Source: ZC4RG35 sp964571765
Lineage (GTDB): Bacteria; Actinomycetota; Acidimicrobiia; Spongiisociales; ZC4RG35
Direction of reading: 5' to 3'
Assembly (NCBI GenBank): GCA_964571765.1
Contig: CAZNDH010000005.1
Location: 44,565 to 108,564 of the forward strand
DNA: 64,000 nucleotides
The first letter of the stretch is position 1, and every line of letters begins with the position of its first letter. This document shows, one piece after another, positions 1 to 10,101 of the stretch. Below the pieces are notes generated by a model. The model was not told the DNA's origin. It ran no database searches and saw only the letters and a list, made by a program, of their open reading frames with translations. Both the position numbers and the translations under genes were made by a program.

Positions 1-1
1 C

Positions 2-280
2 CTGGGGAGCGACGGCTACCTGCTCACCACCGGCTCCGCCGAGCTCGAGGCCGATGTGGAGACGGGGAGCTGGAGGGGAATGTTGCAGACGCTGCGGGGT
101 GACGCGGTGGCGGGCAAGGCCCTGGTCGTCGAGATCGAGACCACCGGTGGCGGACGGGGACGTTCCCAGCTCACCCCCGCCGGCGAGAGCGGCGAGCGTT
201 CCTACTCCAAGATCACCGGGCTAGGACCCGGCTGGCCGTTCCAGCCGACAGCCGACCAGGGTCAGGCCAACGGACCCTGA
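2..280 (+). CDS. C-terminal end of an unidentified protein (cut by window edge)
   Basis: An open frame enters from the left edge and ends with TGA at 278–280, leaving 92 visible codons. The frame is open back to base 2, so the gene very likely starts outside the window; the internal GTG at 56 has no special claim to be the start. The tail is rich in Gly, Ser, Pro and Gln and shows no membrane segment or motif I recognise. The GNAT gene follows on the same strand after about 67 bp. I cannot assign a family; codon choice is GC-rich like the neighbours, which supports real coding. Confidence 0.5.
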   Translation: MGSDGYLLTTGSAELEADVETGSWRGMLQTLRGDAVAGKALVVEIETTGGGRGRSQLTPAGESGERSYSKITGLGPGWPFQPTADQGQANGP

Positions 281-347
281 GTTTGCGTGCTCCGAGATGC
301 CTACCCCGGTGAGTCGGCCTGACTCGAGAGCCTGACAGAATGGGGTG

Positions 348-1024
348 ATGGAACTGCCCGTCGGCGACCTGGTCGAACCGGTGGATGGGGTGCCTGCACT
401 GGGGCGACGTCCTCTCGTAGGGAGGTCGGTCCGGCTCCGAGAGCCCGACCCCCGAGCGGACACCGCCACCACCTACCCGGCGACCCACGGCAGCCCCGAG
501 ACGGAGGCGGTGTGGGCCTATATGGGTTACGGACCGTTCCCCGACCCGGGGACCATGGCCGACTGGATCGCCGAGACCGCCCGCAGCACCGACCCACTCT
601 GGTTCACAGTCGCCGATGAGGATGACCGTGCCGTGGGGATGGCGGCCTTGTTGAACCACCACGCAGAACATCGTCGGATCGAGTTGGGCCACATCTGGTA
701 CGTACCCGGGGTTCACCGCACCGGAGTGAACACCGAGGCGGCGTACCTGATGCTGGATGAGGCGTTCGAGCGTTACCGGTGCCGGCGGGTGGAGTGGAAG
801 TGCGACAGCCTCAACCAGCCGTCACGTCATGCCGCCACCCGTCTCGGGCTCACCTATGAAGGCACCTTTCGCAACCACATGATTGTCAAGGGCCACAACC
901 GGGACACCTCGTGGTACTCCCTGACCGACGACGCATGGCCTCGGGTCCGGTCACTCCTTCGGGAGTGGCTCGACCACCCCGATCCCAAGCCATCGTTGTC
1001 GGCGACGATGTCGCTCCTCCCCGA

Positions 1025-1028
<4 letters not shown>
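348..1028 (+). CDS. GNAT-family N-acetyltransferase (RimJ/RimL-like)
   Basis: A 226-residue cytosolic protein of the RimJ/RimL type of GCN5-related acetyltransferases, which move acetyl from acetyl-CoA to an amine of a protein, antibiotic or small molecule. Visible hallmarks are the strand motif around DPLWFTVAD, a central IELGHIWYVPGVHRTGVNTEA segment in the acetyl-CoA binding area, and the late block SRHAATRLGLTYEGTFRNHM that is typical of the RimJ group. I prefer the ATG at 348 over the GTG at 345; CAGAAT at 336–341 lies 6 nt before the ATG and may serve a leaderless transcript. The stop overlaps the convergent clpB stop by 4 nt. The substrate cannot be told. Confidence 0.75.
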
Positions 1029-3592
<2,564 letters not shown>

Positions 3593-3696
3593 GAGCCATT
3601 GAGCCTAGCAAGAAATCTGAGTCCAATCATATCAATCTCAACACTCCGGGTCAGCTGTTTCTTTCCCATTATCCAGTCTTTGAATCAGTCACGGAC

Positions 3697-3726
3697 TTGA
3701 CGGATTCTGGCGCCACCCGGTATCCT
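3697..3726 (+). promoter_or_regulatory. Promoter of padR operon, leaderless type
   Basis: TTGACG (3697–3702), an 18-bp spacer and TATCCT (3721–3726). The -10 ends 7 nt before the ATG at 3734, so transcription would begin at or next to the start codon and there is no Shine–Dalgarno. The -10 overlaps a short inverted repeat TCCT-GT-AGGA (3723–3732), a possible autoregulatory site for PadR. Confidence 0.7.
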
Positions 3727-3733
3727 GTAGGAC

Positions 3734-4087
3734 ATGGTATCTGGAGGCGCACGACAGGACCGGGGCACCCAGCTGCTCCATGGGGTCCTCGACATGTGCC
3801 TGCTGTCGATCATCGACGAAGAGAGCTCGTATGGATACGAGATGGCGCACAAGCTCACCGAGCGGGGGCTGAGTCTGGCCAGCGAGGGCTCGATCTATCC
3901 GATCCTCTCCCGTCTTCAAAAGCAAGGGATGATCGAGGGGTACCTGGTACAGAGCTCCGAAGGCCCGGCGCGCAAGTACTACCGGATGACCCCAAGGGGA
4001 CGCAAAGCGCTGACCTCCTGGCTCGACGAGTGGCGGAGGTTCCGCAGCGCGGTCGACTCGGTGATCGGAGGTGGTGATGCTCGCTGA
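3734..4087 (+). CDS. PadR-family transcriptional regulator
   Basis: A 117-residue winged-helix regulator. The PadR signature is clear: GVLDMCLLSIIDEESSYGYEMAHKL, then EGSIYPILSRLQKQGMIEG and RKYYRMTPRGRKAL, covering the recognition helix and the wing. PadR proteins are usually repressors that autoregulate. The C-terminus ends in the dimerisation helix (WLDEWRRFRSAVDSVI). It begins at an ATG directly downstream of a strong leaderless promoter and its last 11 bp overlap the next gene, whose N-terminus carries the HAAS-type helical domain that often accompanies PadR regulators. The pair therefore probably works as a sensing and regulating unit for the membrane proteins behind it. Confidence 0.93.
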   Translation: MVSGGARQDRGTQLLHGVLDMCLLSIIDEESSYGYEMAHKLTERGLSLASEGSIYPILSRLQKQGMIEGYLVQSSEGPARKYYRMTPRGRKALTSWLDEWRRFRSAVDSVIGGGDAR

Positions 4088-4856
4088 CCGGCAAAGAGTG
4101 ATCGCCGACCTGACCCACTACTGGAAGGAGGCAGGACTGGGCCGGCGGGCCATCGAGGAGATGCGCGCCGAACTGGAACAGCACCTCCTCGACGCCGAGG
4201 ATCACGGGGAGACGGTCGACCTGGTGATCAGCGACCTCGCCGAGCTGGCCGAGGAGTGGGCCGCGGCCAGGGTGGGGCGTAGGGTGGCATCGTGGGAAGA
4301 TGTCCACAGTGGAAGGACGAGAAGGGAAAGAGAGGCCCGACGGGAAGCCGGGCTTTACGGCTTCGCCGCCCTCGCCTTGGTGAGCGCGGCGGCAGTCGCC
4401 GGACAAGGAGGTAGCAGCTTGGACAATGAGACCTGGCGCTGGTTGTGGACGATCTTCGCGATCGCCATGGGCATCGGCGAGATATTCACCGCGGGGTTCT
4501 TCCTCCTCCCCTTTGCCATCGGGGCGGCGGCGGCTGCCATCCTCGCCTGGCTCAACGTGACTGGCGTAGCCCAGTGGTTGGTCTTCTTCGGGGTGTCGGC
4601 GTTCTCCTTCGCCTACCTACGGCGCTACATCGGGCGTCAGGACCAGAGCGAGCAGCCCCGCGTTGGGGCCAACCGTTGGACCGGGGCCGAGGGTGTGGTC
4701 CTCGAGGCCATCGACCCGCTCAGCGGGACCGGCATGGTCCGCATACTCAACGAGGAGTGGCGGGCCACTGCCCTGGGGCGCATCGAGACCGGGACCAGGG
4801 TGATGGTCAGCGAGGTCAAGGGGACCAGGTTGGTGGTGGAGCCAATCGAGGGTTGA
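4077..4856 (+). CDS. HAAS-like domain fused to an NfeD membrane/OB-fold protein
   Basis: A 259-residue protein. Residues about 1–75 form a charged helical domain (RQRVIADLTHYWKEAGLG..., LEQHLLDAEDHGETVDLVISDLAELAEEWA) resembling the HAAS/DUF1700-type domains encoded next to PadR regulators. Then come a hydrophobic helix (about 95–112), two or three more membrane helices around GIGEIFTAGFFLLPFAIGAAAAAIL, and a C-terminal NfeD OB-fold (GANRWTGAEGVVLEAI... TRLVVEPIEG). NfeD partners with SPFH proteins, and the next gene is one. ATG 4077 is preferred because CGGAGG lies 6–11 nt upstream; GTG 4071 and 4074 are alternatives. The gene overlaps padR by 11 bp. The domain fusion is the unusual part; its role is inferred. 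Confidence 0.85.
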   Translation: MLADRQRVIADLTHYWKEAGLGRRAIEEMRAELEQHLLDAEDHGETVDLVISDLAELAEEWAAARVGRRVASWEDVHSGRTRREREARREAGLYGFAALALVSAAAVAGQGGSSLDNETWRWLWTIFAIAMGIGEIFTAGFFLLPFAIGAAAAAILAWLNVTGVAQWLVFFGVSAFSFAYLRRYIGRQDQSEQPRVGANRWTGAEGVVLEAIDPLSGTGMVRILNEEWRATALGRIETGTRVMVSEVKGTRLVVEPIEG

Positions 4857-4887
4857 GAATCGATTCAATAGAGAGAGAAAGGGACAT

Positions 4888-5814
4888 ATGGATGCCGTAA
4901 TCGTTCTGTTCGCCGTCCTGGCGTTGACGCTGATCGTCGTCGCCGCGGCCGGCTTCAAGGTGGTGAGGCCTTACCAGAAGGGTCTGATCGAGTTCCTCGG
5001 CCGGTATGAGAAGACCGTGGACTCCGGTTTGCGTTGGGTGATGCCGTTCATCAAGCGGATCATCAAGGTCGACATGCGGGAACAGGTGGTCGACGTGCCG
5101 CCCCAGGACGTGATCACCAAGGACAACGTGGTGGTGACCGTGGACGCCGTGATCTACTTCGAGCCGACCGACCCGGTCAAACTCCAGTACAACGTGGCCA
5201 ACTTCATCATGGCCGTCACCAAGCTTGCCCAGACCAACCTGAGGAACGTGGTCGGCGACCTCGACCTGGACTCGGCGCTGACCTCCCGTGAGGTGATCAA
5301 CGCCAAGCTCCGGTCGATCCTCGACGACGCCACCGACAAGTGGGGCGTCCGGGTGGTCCGAGTTGAGATCCAAAGGATCGAGCCGCCGGTCGACGTCACC
5401 GAGGCGATGCACCGTCAGATGAAGGCGGAGCGCGAGCGTAGAGCCGCGGTCACCGAGGCCGAGGGCTCGAAGCGGGCCGCCATCCTCACCGCCGAAGGCG
5501 TCAAGGAGAGCCAGGTCCTCGAAGCCGAAGGCCAGGCTGAGGCTATCCGCCGGGTGGCCGACGCCGAGAAGTACCAGAAGCTCACCGTGGCCGAGGGTGA
5601 GGGACAGGCAATCGAGCGGGTGTTCGCCGCCATCCACAACGGGGACCCCACCCCCGACCTGATCGCCATCCGCTATCTGGAGACGCTACAAGAAGTAGCC
5701 GACGGCCGGGCGACCAAGATCTTCCTCCCCCTCGACACCTCCGGTGTCCTCGGGTCGGTTGCCGCCATCGGCGAGATGTTCAGAGAAGCGGGCTCCAACC
5801 AGGCCAGCCAGTAG
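4888..5814 (+). CDS. SPFH/stomatin-like membrane protein (slipin)
   Basis: A 308-residue stomatin-type protein. An N-terminal membrane helix (about 3–24) is followed by the SPFH domain (about 25–190: VRPYQKGLIEFLGRYEKTVDSGLRWVMPF, REQVVDVPPQDVITKDNVVVTVDAVIYF, the slipin hallmark) and a long Ala/Glu-rich coiled coil (about 190–250: EGVKESQVLEAEGQAEAIRRVADAEKYQKL) that drives oligomerisation. SPFH proteins organise membrane microdomains and pair with NfeD OB-folds. It follows the NfeD fusion by 31 bp and is the last gene of the padR operon. The start ATG 4888 has GAGAGAAAGG upstream. Downstream lie strong hairpins and a dispersed repeat. Confidence 0.93.
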   Translation: MDAVIVLFAVLALTLIVVAAAGFKVVRPYQKGLIEFLGRYEKTVDSGLRWVMPFIKRIIKVDMREQVVDVPPQDVITKDNVVVTVDAVIYFEPTDPVKLQYNVANFIMAVTKLAQTNLRNVVGDLDLDSALTSREVINAKLRSILDDATDKWGVRVVRVEIQRIEPPVDVTEAMHRQMKAERERRAAVTEAEGSKRAAILTAEGVKESQVLEAEGQAEAIRRVADAEKYQKLTVAEGEGQAIERVFAAIHNGDPTPDLIAIRYLETLQEVADGRATKIFLPLDTSGVLGSVAAIGEMFREAGSNQASQ

Positions 5815-5820
5815 GTGTGG

Positions 5821-5854
5821 CACGCCGGGGTGGTCGATCCACCATCCCGGCGTG
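5821..5854 (+). terminator. Hairpin after the stomatin gene
   Basis: Inverted repeat CACGCCGGGGTGGT / ACCATCCCGGCGTG: 14-bp stem with one G·T pair and loop CGATCC, 6 bp after the stomatin stop. There is no clear T-tract, so it is a terminator or RNA-stabilising structure by position only. Its right arm runs into the first half-site of the dispersed repeat. Confidence 0.5.
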
Positions 5855-5944
5855 TGCACCGACCGCCCGCCACGCCAGGTCCATGCACACGCATGGACCT
5901 GGCGTGTGCACCAACCACCCTCCGCGGGTCGTCCCTGCACACAC
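5850..5944. repeat. Dispersed palindromic repeat, copy 1
   Basis: Four half-sites in alternating orientation: GCGTGTGCAC at 5850, TGCACACGC at 5884, GCGTGTGCAC at 5902, TGCACACAC at 5936, giving offsets of 34, 18 and 34 bp. The same offsets recur in the copies at 31592 and 32650, while the 24-bp stretches between half-sites differ. It lies between a gene stop and the promoter of the next gene. It contains a perfect 16-bp-stem hairpin (5871–5906). Confidence 0.8.
5871..5906. repeat. Perfect 16-bp hairpin with ACAC loop
   Basis: CACGCCAGGTCCATGC (5871–5886), loop ACAC, then its exact complement (5891–5906). It sits inside repeat copy 1 and would form a very stable RNA stem or a DNA cruciform. 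The other two copies keep the half-sites but not this complete stem, so this copy may be the youngest or may have an added terminator role. Confidence 0.75.
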
Positions 5945-6043
5945 TGGGTTCGTGCCGGCCACATCGGCCTGTACCCAGACCGGGATGTCCCACTAGCCTT
6001 GCCGGACCCGGCCACGCCGGGCTCACTCAAACGGAGGAAACCT

Positions 6044-6841
6044 ATGAAGAAGTCAATACGGCTGTTGGCGGTGTTCACCGTCATTGCCATGGTGCTCGCC
6101 GCCTGTGGTGATGGGGAAGGGGGCGATACCACCGTCCCCACCGCCGACCTGGAGTTGGTCACCGCAGGCACCCTCACGGTGTGCACCGACACCCCCTATC
6201 CCCCAATGGAATTCGCCGACCCCAGCGCCCCCGGCGGCTATACCGGATTCGACATCGAATTGATGCGTGCCATCGCCGAAGAGCTCGGCCTCGAGATGAC
6301 TGTCAACGAGCCTGGCTGGGATGCCATCACCGGTGGTCTCGCCTTCGAGAGCGGCGAATGTGACGTAGCCGCGGCCTCGATCACCATCCTGCCCGAGCGC
6401 GCCGAAGTGATCGACTTCAGCGATCCCTACTTCACATCCGACCAATCTCTGGTGATCACGGCCGATTCTGGCATAACCGGTCTCGCCGACACCTCTGGCA
6501 GGGAGATCGGGGTGCAGACCGGGACCACCGGTCACTTCTACGCCCGTGACCATGGCCCAGACGGGATAGTCATCGTGGAGTTCCCTGACGCTGATGGGCC
6601 GCTACTCGCCATGGAGGCCGGGGACGTCGAGGGATTTCTGACCGACCTGGTGGCAGGTCAGGACATAGCCGACTCCAGCGCGGGCAGATTGGTCGTGGTG
6701 GAGACGTTCCCCACCGATGAGGAATACGGATTGGCCACCAAGGACACCCCCAACCTGCTGGCGGCGATAAACGCCACCCTGTCCAAGTTCCGCGGCGACG
6801 GGACCTACGACCGGATCTACTCCGACTGGTTCGACGCCTAA
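6044..6841 (+). CDS. Amino-acid ABC transporter substrate-binding lipoprotein
   Basis: A 265-residue SBP_bac_3 family receptor, anchored to the outside of the membrane. The lipoprotein signal ends in the lipobox VLAAC (Cys21). The mature part shows the family pattern GTLTVCTDTPYPPMEF, GYTGFDIELMRAIAEELG, WDAITGGLAFESGECDVAAASITILPERAEVIDFSDPYF and ELGVQTG-like GREIGVQTGTTG. Start ATG 6044 is set by GGAGGA 6 nt upstream and by the signal peptide; the open frame extends further 5' without coding character. It heads a three-gene operon with a permease and an ATPase. A strong hairpin after its stop should raise its level over the membrane subunits. Confidence 0.93.
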   Translation: MKKSIRLLAVFTVIAMVLAACGDGEGGDTTVPTADLELVTAGTLTVCTDTPYPPMEFADPSAPGGYTGFDIELMRAIAEELGLEMTVNEPGWDAITGGLAFESGECDVAAASITILPERAEVIDFSDPYFTSDQSLVITADSGITGLADTSGREIGVQTGTTGHFYARDHGPDGIVIVEFPDADGPLLAMEAGDVEGFLTDLVAGQDIADSSAGRLVVVETFPTDEEYGLATKDTPNLLAAINATLSKFRGDGTYDRIYSDWFDA

Positions 6842-6857
6842 ACGTCCGAACAAACGG

Positions 6858-6889
6858 AGGGAGGGCGGCCCACTAGGGTCGCCCTCCCT
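6858..6889 (+). terminator. Intra-operon hairpin between binding protein and permease
   Basis: AGGGAGGGCGGCCC / GGGTCGCCCTCCCT, 14-bp stem with one G·T pair, loop ACTA, no T-tract. It ends 1 bp before the permease ATG, and the only purine-rich stretch that could be a ribosome site lies inside the stem. It likely acts as an mRNA-processing barrier or partial terminator and may also limit permease translation. Confidence 0.65.
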
Positions 6890-6890
6890 G

Positions 6891-7682
6891 ATGTCGATGA
6901 CCCGGCGACGACGACAGAGGCTGATCCGATGGCTTCTCTACTTGGCGAGCGCTGGGATCGTCGTCCTGGCCATTGCCGCCGGCGACTGGGAACGGATCGC
7001 CCACGTTTTCTTCAACCTGCAGGTGATGCAGGAGATGCTTCCCCAGGTGCTGACCATCGCCGCACGGAACACCATCGTCTATGCGCTGCTCTCCTTTGGG
7101 TTCGGGTTGGTGATCGCTCTGGCGCTGGCCCTGATGCGGTTATCCAGCGTTGCCCCCTACAGGGCCTTTGCCATCGGGTACATCGAGTTGTTCAGAGGCC
7201 TGCCTGCCCTGGTCACCTTGATCCTCTTCGCCTTCGGGATCCCCATTGCCTTTGACTTCCGGGTCCCCGGGGGACGGGTCGGCGCTGCAGTCCTCGGGCT
7301 CTCCATCGTCGCCGGGGCCTACATGGCGGAGACGATCAGAGGTGGCATCGAAGCGGTCCCCCGAGGGCAGAGGGAGGCGGCGCGGTCGCTGGGCATGTCG
7401 GAGGGACGGACCATGTTCACCATCGTCCTCCCCCAGGCTTTCAGGATCATGATCCCCCCTTTGACCAATGAGATGGTGCTGCTGATCAAAGACACCTCGC
7501 TCTTCTTCGTCATCGGCTCAACCCCGGCCACCCGCGAATTGGTCAAGTTCGCCCGCGACTTCATGACCATTCGTCGTAACTCGACCCCGCTGACGGTGAT
7601 CGCCATCGTCTACCTGCTGATCACCCTGCCCCTCACCTATCTGGTGCGGCGGATGGAGAAGAGGGCAGGGCGGGGACGATGA
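6891..7682 (+). CDS. Polar amino-acid ABC transporter permease
   Basis: A 263-residue membrane protein of the His/Glu/Gln/Arg/opine (HEAA) permease family. About five membrane helices are visible, the first at residues 14–29. The cytoplasmic EAA loop reads EAVPRGQREAARSLGMSEGRTMFTIVLPQAFRIMIPPL, the docking site for the ATPase. The conserved NTIVYALLSFGFGLVIAL and YIELFRGLPALVTLIL blocks are present. Start ATG 6891, with ATG 6897 possible. It directly follows a strong hairpin and overlaps the ATPase gene by 4 nt (ATGA), so the two are translationally coupled. Confidence 0.93.
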   Translation: MSMTRRRRQRLIRWLLYLASAGIVVLAIAAGDWERIAHVFFNLQVMQEMLPQVLTIAARNTIVYALLSFGFGLVIALALALMRLSSVAPYRAFAIGYIELFRGLPALVTLILFAFGIPIAFDFRVPGGRVGAAVLGLSIVAGAYMAETIRGGIEAVPRGQREAARSLGMSEGRTMFTIVLPQAFRIMIPPLTNEMVLLIKDTSLFFVIGSTPATRELVKFARDFMTIRRNSTPLTVIAIVYLLITLPLTYLVRRMEKRAGRGR

Positions 7683-8419
7683 CGGTTCCGACTATCCAGG
7701 TGATCGACCTCCACAAGTACTTCGGCGAGCTCGAAGTGCTCAAGGGCATCGACCTGTCCATTGCCGACAGCGAGGTGGTCTGCGTCATCGGACCTTCGGG
7801 ATCGGGCAAGTCCACCCTGCTCCGCTGTGTCAACCGTCTCGAGGAGCCCACCTCGGGGACCATCCTCATCGAAGGCGAGGACATCACCGACCCCGACGCC
7901 GACGTCGACCGTCTCCGCACCCGGATCGGGATGGTCTTCCAGCAGTTCAACCTCTTCCCCCACCTCGACGTCCTGGGCAACCTCACCGTGGCCCAGACCA
8001 GAGTGCTCAAGCGATCCCGGGCGGAGGCGGAACGAATCGCCAGGGAGATGCTGGAGAGGGTCGGTGTCCTCGACAAGATCGCCGAATACCCGATCCGGTG
8101 TTCGGGAGGCCAGCAACAGCGGGTGGCCATCGCTCGGGCCCTTTGCATGAAGCCGGACATGATGCTCTTCGATGAGCCGACTTCGGCACTCGATCCCGAG
8201 CTGGTCGGCGAAGTGCTCGACGTGATGCGCAGCCTGGCCCGAGAGGGGATGACCATGATGGTGGTCACTCACGAGATGGGCTTCGCCCGGGAGGTGGCCG
8301 ACCGGGTGGTGTTCATGGATGAGGGGGTGGTCGTCGAAGAGGGACCACCCCACCAGGTCCTGACCGAACCCCGCACCGAGCGGGCCCGCCGATTCTTGCG
8401 CATGGTCGAGGAGAAGTGA
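7679..8419 (+). CDS. Polar amino-acid ABC transporter ATPase (GlnQ-like)
   Basis: A 246-residue ABC ATPase: Walker A GPSGSGKST (about 38–46), Q-loop MVFQQFNLFPHL, signature CSGGQQQR (Cys replaces Leu/Leu-Ser of the usual LSGGQQQR), Walker B MMLFDEP, D-loop SALDPE and switch VTHEMGF, the last being characteristic of the GlnQ/HisP group. It powers the permease encoded just upstream, which it overlaps by 4 nt. No other gene follows within the operon; 120 bp of non-coding DNA separate it from metF. Confidence 0.95.
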   Translation: MTVPTIQVIDLHKYFGELEVLKGIDLSIADSEVVCVIGPSGSGKSTLLRCVNRLEEPTSGTILIEGEDITDPDADVDRLRTRIGMVFQQFNLFPHLDVLGNLTVAQTRVLKRSRAEAERIAREMLERVGVLDKIAEYPIRCSGGQQQRVAIARALCMKPDMMLFDEPTSALDPELVGEVLDVMRSLAREGMTMMVVTHEMGFAREVADRVVFMDEGVVVEEGPPHQVLTEPRTERARRFLRMVEEK

Positions 8420-8497
8420 TCGCCGATCTTCGGTCGGCTCTGTACCCCGTACCGCCACATCGACCGGAACACAAAGCACCAAGTACCAAGTACGCAC

Positions 8498-8527
8498 TTA
8501 CCGAGTGAAGGCCATTGGCTCTAGCCT
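8498..8527 (+). promoter_or_regulatory. Possible metF promoter
   Basis: TTACCG (8498–8503), 18-bp spacer, TAGCCT (8522–8527), giving a leader of only about 6 nt before the ATG at 8540. The -35 is a moderate match. The rest of 8420–8497 shows only a small direct repeat (AAGTAC twice) and no riboswitch that I can recognise. Confidence 0.35.
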
Positions 8528-8539
8528 GATGGGTCACCA

Positions 8540-9490
8540 ATGAGGGTCACCGAGCACTACGACCGGGCCGAGAGGCCGCTGATCTCATACGAGATCATCC
8601 CTCCACGACGGGGCGGCTCCATCGACGACATCCTGGGCATGGTCGAGGCCCTGCTCCCCTTCGACCCACCGTTCATCGACGTCACCAGTCACGCCGCCGA
8701 GGCCTACTACGAGGAGCTGCCCGCCGGTGTGGTCCGTCGCCACGTCAAGCGGAAGCGGCCTGGGACCATCGGGCTCTGCGCCGCCATTCAGTACCGGTAC
8801 GGGATCGACGCGGTGCCGCACATCCTCTGTAACGGTTTCACCCGTGAGGAGACAGAGGACGCCCTCATCGAGTTGCACTACTTGGGTATCCGCAACGTCC
8901 TCGCGGTGCGCGGCGACGACATCTCGGCGCCCAAACCTGAGCGACCCGACCGGTCGGCCAACGTCTATGCCAGCGACCTGGTAGCCCAGATCACTGCGAT
9001 GAACCAGGGCAGTTACCTGGAGGACCTGATCGACGCCAAGCCCACCGAATTCTGCATTGGAGTGGGTGGCTACCCGGAGAAGCACTTCGAGGCGCCCAAC
9101 CTCGCCTGGGACGTGGCCAATCTGAAGAAGAAGGTCGACGCCGGGGCGGACTACGTGGTCACCCAGATGTTCTTCGACAACGCGTATTACTTCCGCTTCG
9201 TCGAGCTGTGTCGGGAAACCGGGATCACGGTCCCCATCGTTCCCGGGTTGAAGATCCTCACCACGATCAACCAGTTGCACAGCCTTCCCCGGAGCTTTGG
9301 AGCGGAGATCCCCGAGGCCCTGGCCGACCAGGTCCGGTCGGTGGGCACCAACCAGGAGGCCGCCGAGGTGGGCATCGCCTGGGCCGCTGACCAGACAGAG
9401 GAGCTGCTCAACGCCGGGGTCCCCGGGATCCACTTCTACATCATGAGCACCGCCAACCACGTCGTGCGGGTGCTCAAGTCGCTGGGCTGA
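8540..9490 (+). CDS. metF: Methylenetetrahydrofolate reductase
   Basis: A 316-residue TIM-barrel flavoprotein that reduces 5,10-methylene-THF to 5-methyl-THF for methionine synthesis. Family features: SYEIIPPRRG near the N-terminus (substrate Glu), VTSHAAEAYY, LRGDD-equivalent AVRGDDI (about 132), IGVGGYPEKH, AGADYVVTQMFFDNAYYFRF and PIVPGLKILTTINQL. The family core is usually LPPR or FFPP at the start; here IIPPRRG stands in its place. It is a single gene between a transporter operon and the convergent lipoprotein gene, 43 bp away. No S-adenosylmethionine riboswitch is evident upstream. Confidence 0.92.
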   Translation: MRVTEHYDRAERPLISYEIIPPRRGGSIDDILGMVEALLPFDPPFIDVTSHAAEAYYEELPAGVVRRHVKRKRPGTIGLCAAIQYRYGIDAVPHILCNGFTREETEDALIELHYLGIRNVLAVRGDDISAPKPERPDRSANVYASDLVAQITAMNQGSYLEDLIDAKPTEFCIGVGGYPEKHFEAPNLAWDVANLKKKVDAGADYVVTQMFFDNAYYFRFVELCRETGITVPIVPGLKILTTINQLHSLPRSFGAEIPEALADQVRSVGTNQEAAEVGIAWAADQTEELLNAGVPGIHFYIMSTANHVVRVLKSLG

Positions 9491-9533
9491 CCCCGCCTTT
9501 CCCCACCCAAGGCCCACTCCTCCGGGGAGCCCC

Positions 9534-10067
9534 CTAACCGGGGATCCGGGTCATGCTGAGGATGGCCTTCTCGACGTCATCGGGATTCCACGGCGGGTAG
9601 AAGACCATGGTGTACAGATCGCAGCGCTCCGCCGGCTCGACATACCAGCCCATCACCCAGGTCCCGTCGGGATGGGGACCGACGACGGCCGGGACCCCGT
9701 CCACGCTGGTCTCCCCCTTGGGCCCGGGCCATTCGACCGCGGGGAGGGTGCCCCGGATCAAGGCGATAGCCATCGTCCCATCGGTGAAGCCGAAGAAGGT
9801 GGTGTGGGTGCCGCCAACCGAGGTCCACACGTCGGGCTCGGCCTCGGAGGGGTCGAAATCGGAGCCGGACACGGTGACCGGCAGCACCCCCACCTCGTAT
9901 GGTGCCGGGGGACAGGTCCGCAGGTCGGCCATGGTCGTGGTTATGGCCATGGTGGTCGTGGTGGTGTTGATCGCCTCTACGGTGGTCGAGGTGGTGTTGG
10001 CTCCACCGGGACCCGAACATGCCGCCATCACCAGGGCGATCAGCAAGACGAGGAGGGTGCGGCTCAT
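9534..10067 (-). CDS. Thr-rich secreted lipoprotein of unknown function
   Basis: A 177-residue protein with a signal peptide MSRTLLVLLIALVMAAC (lipobox VMAAC), a Thr-rich linker (about 25–48) and a soluble C-terminal domain with WTSVGGTHTTFFGFTDG and WVMGWYVEPAERCDLYTMVFYPP. Two cysteines (about 52 and 156) may pair outside the cell. The start is placed at the ATG that opens the signal peptide; a longer frame runs into the upstream gene. It is the third member of a capA-like / beta-propeller / lipoprotein run, 34 bp behind the propeller gene. I do not recognise the domain. Confidence 0.7.
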   Translation of the reverse strand: MSRTLLVLLIALVMAACSGPGGANTTSTTVEAINTTTTTMAITTTMADLRTCPPAPYEVGVLPVTVSGSDFDPSEAEPDVWTSVGGTHTTFFGFTDGTMAIALIRGTLPAVEWPGPKGETSVDGVPAVVGPHPDGTWVMGWYVEPAERCDLYTMVFYPPWNPDDVEKAILSMTRIPG

Positions 10068-10101
10068 CGGCCAGGTGATGATATGGCCGGGTCCCCCGGT
10101 C

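Noticed and set aside
5850..5944. CRISPR array
   Set aside because: The 52-bp period with a constant palindromic part looked CRISPR-like, but each locus has only two units, the conserved bases are short half-sites, and no cas gene is near any copy.
5744..6043. N-terminal extension of the first binding protein
   Set aside because: The in-frame extension runs through the hairpins and repeat, while the ATG at 6044 has a ribosome site and opens a lipoprotein signal peptide.
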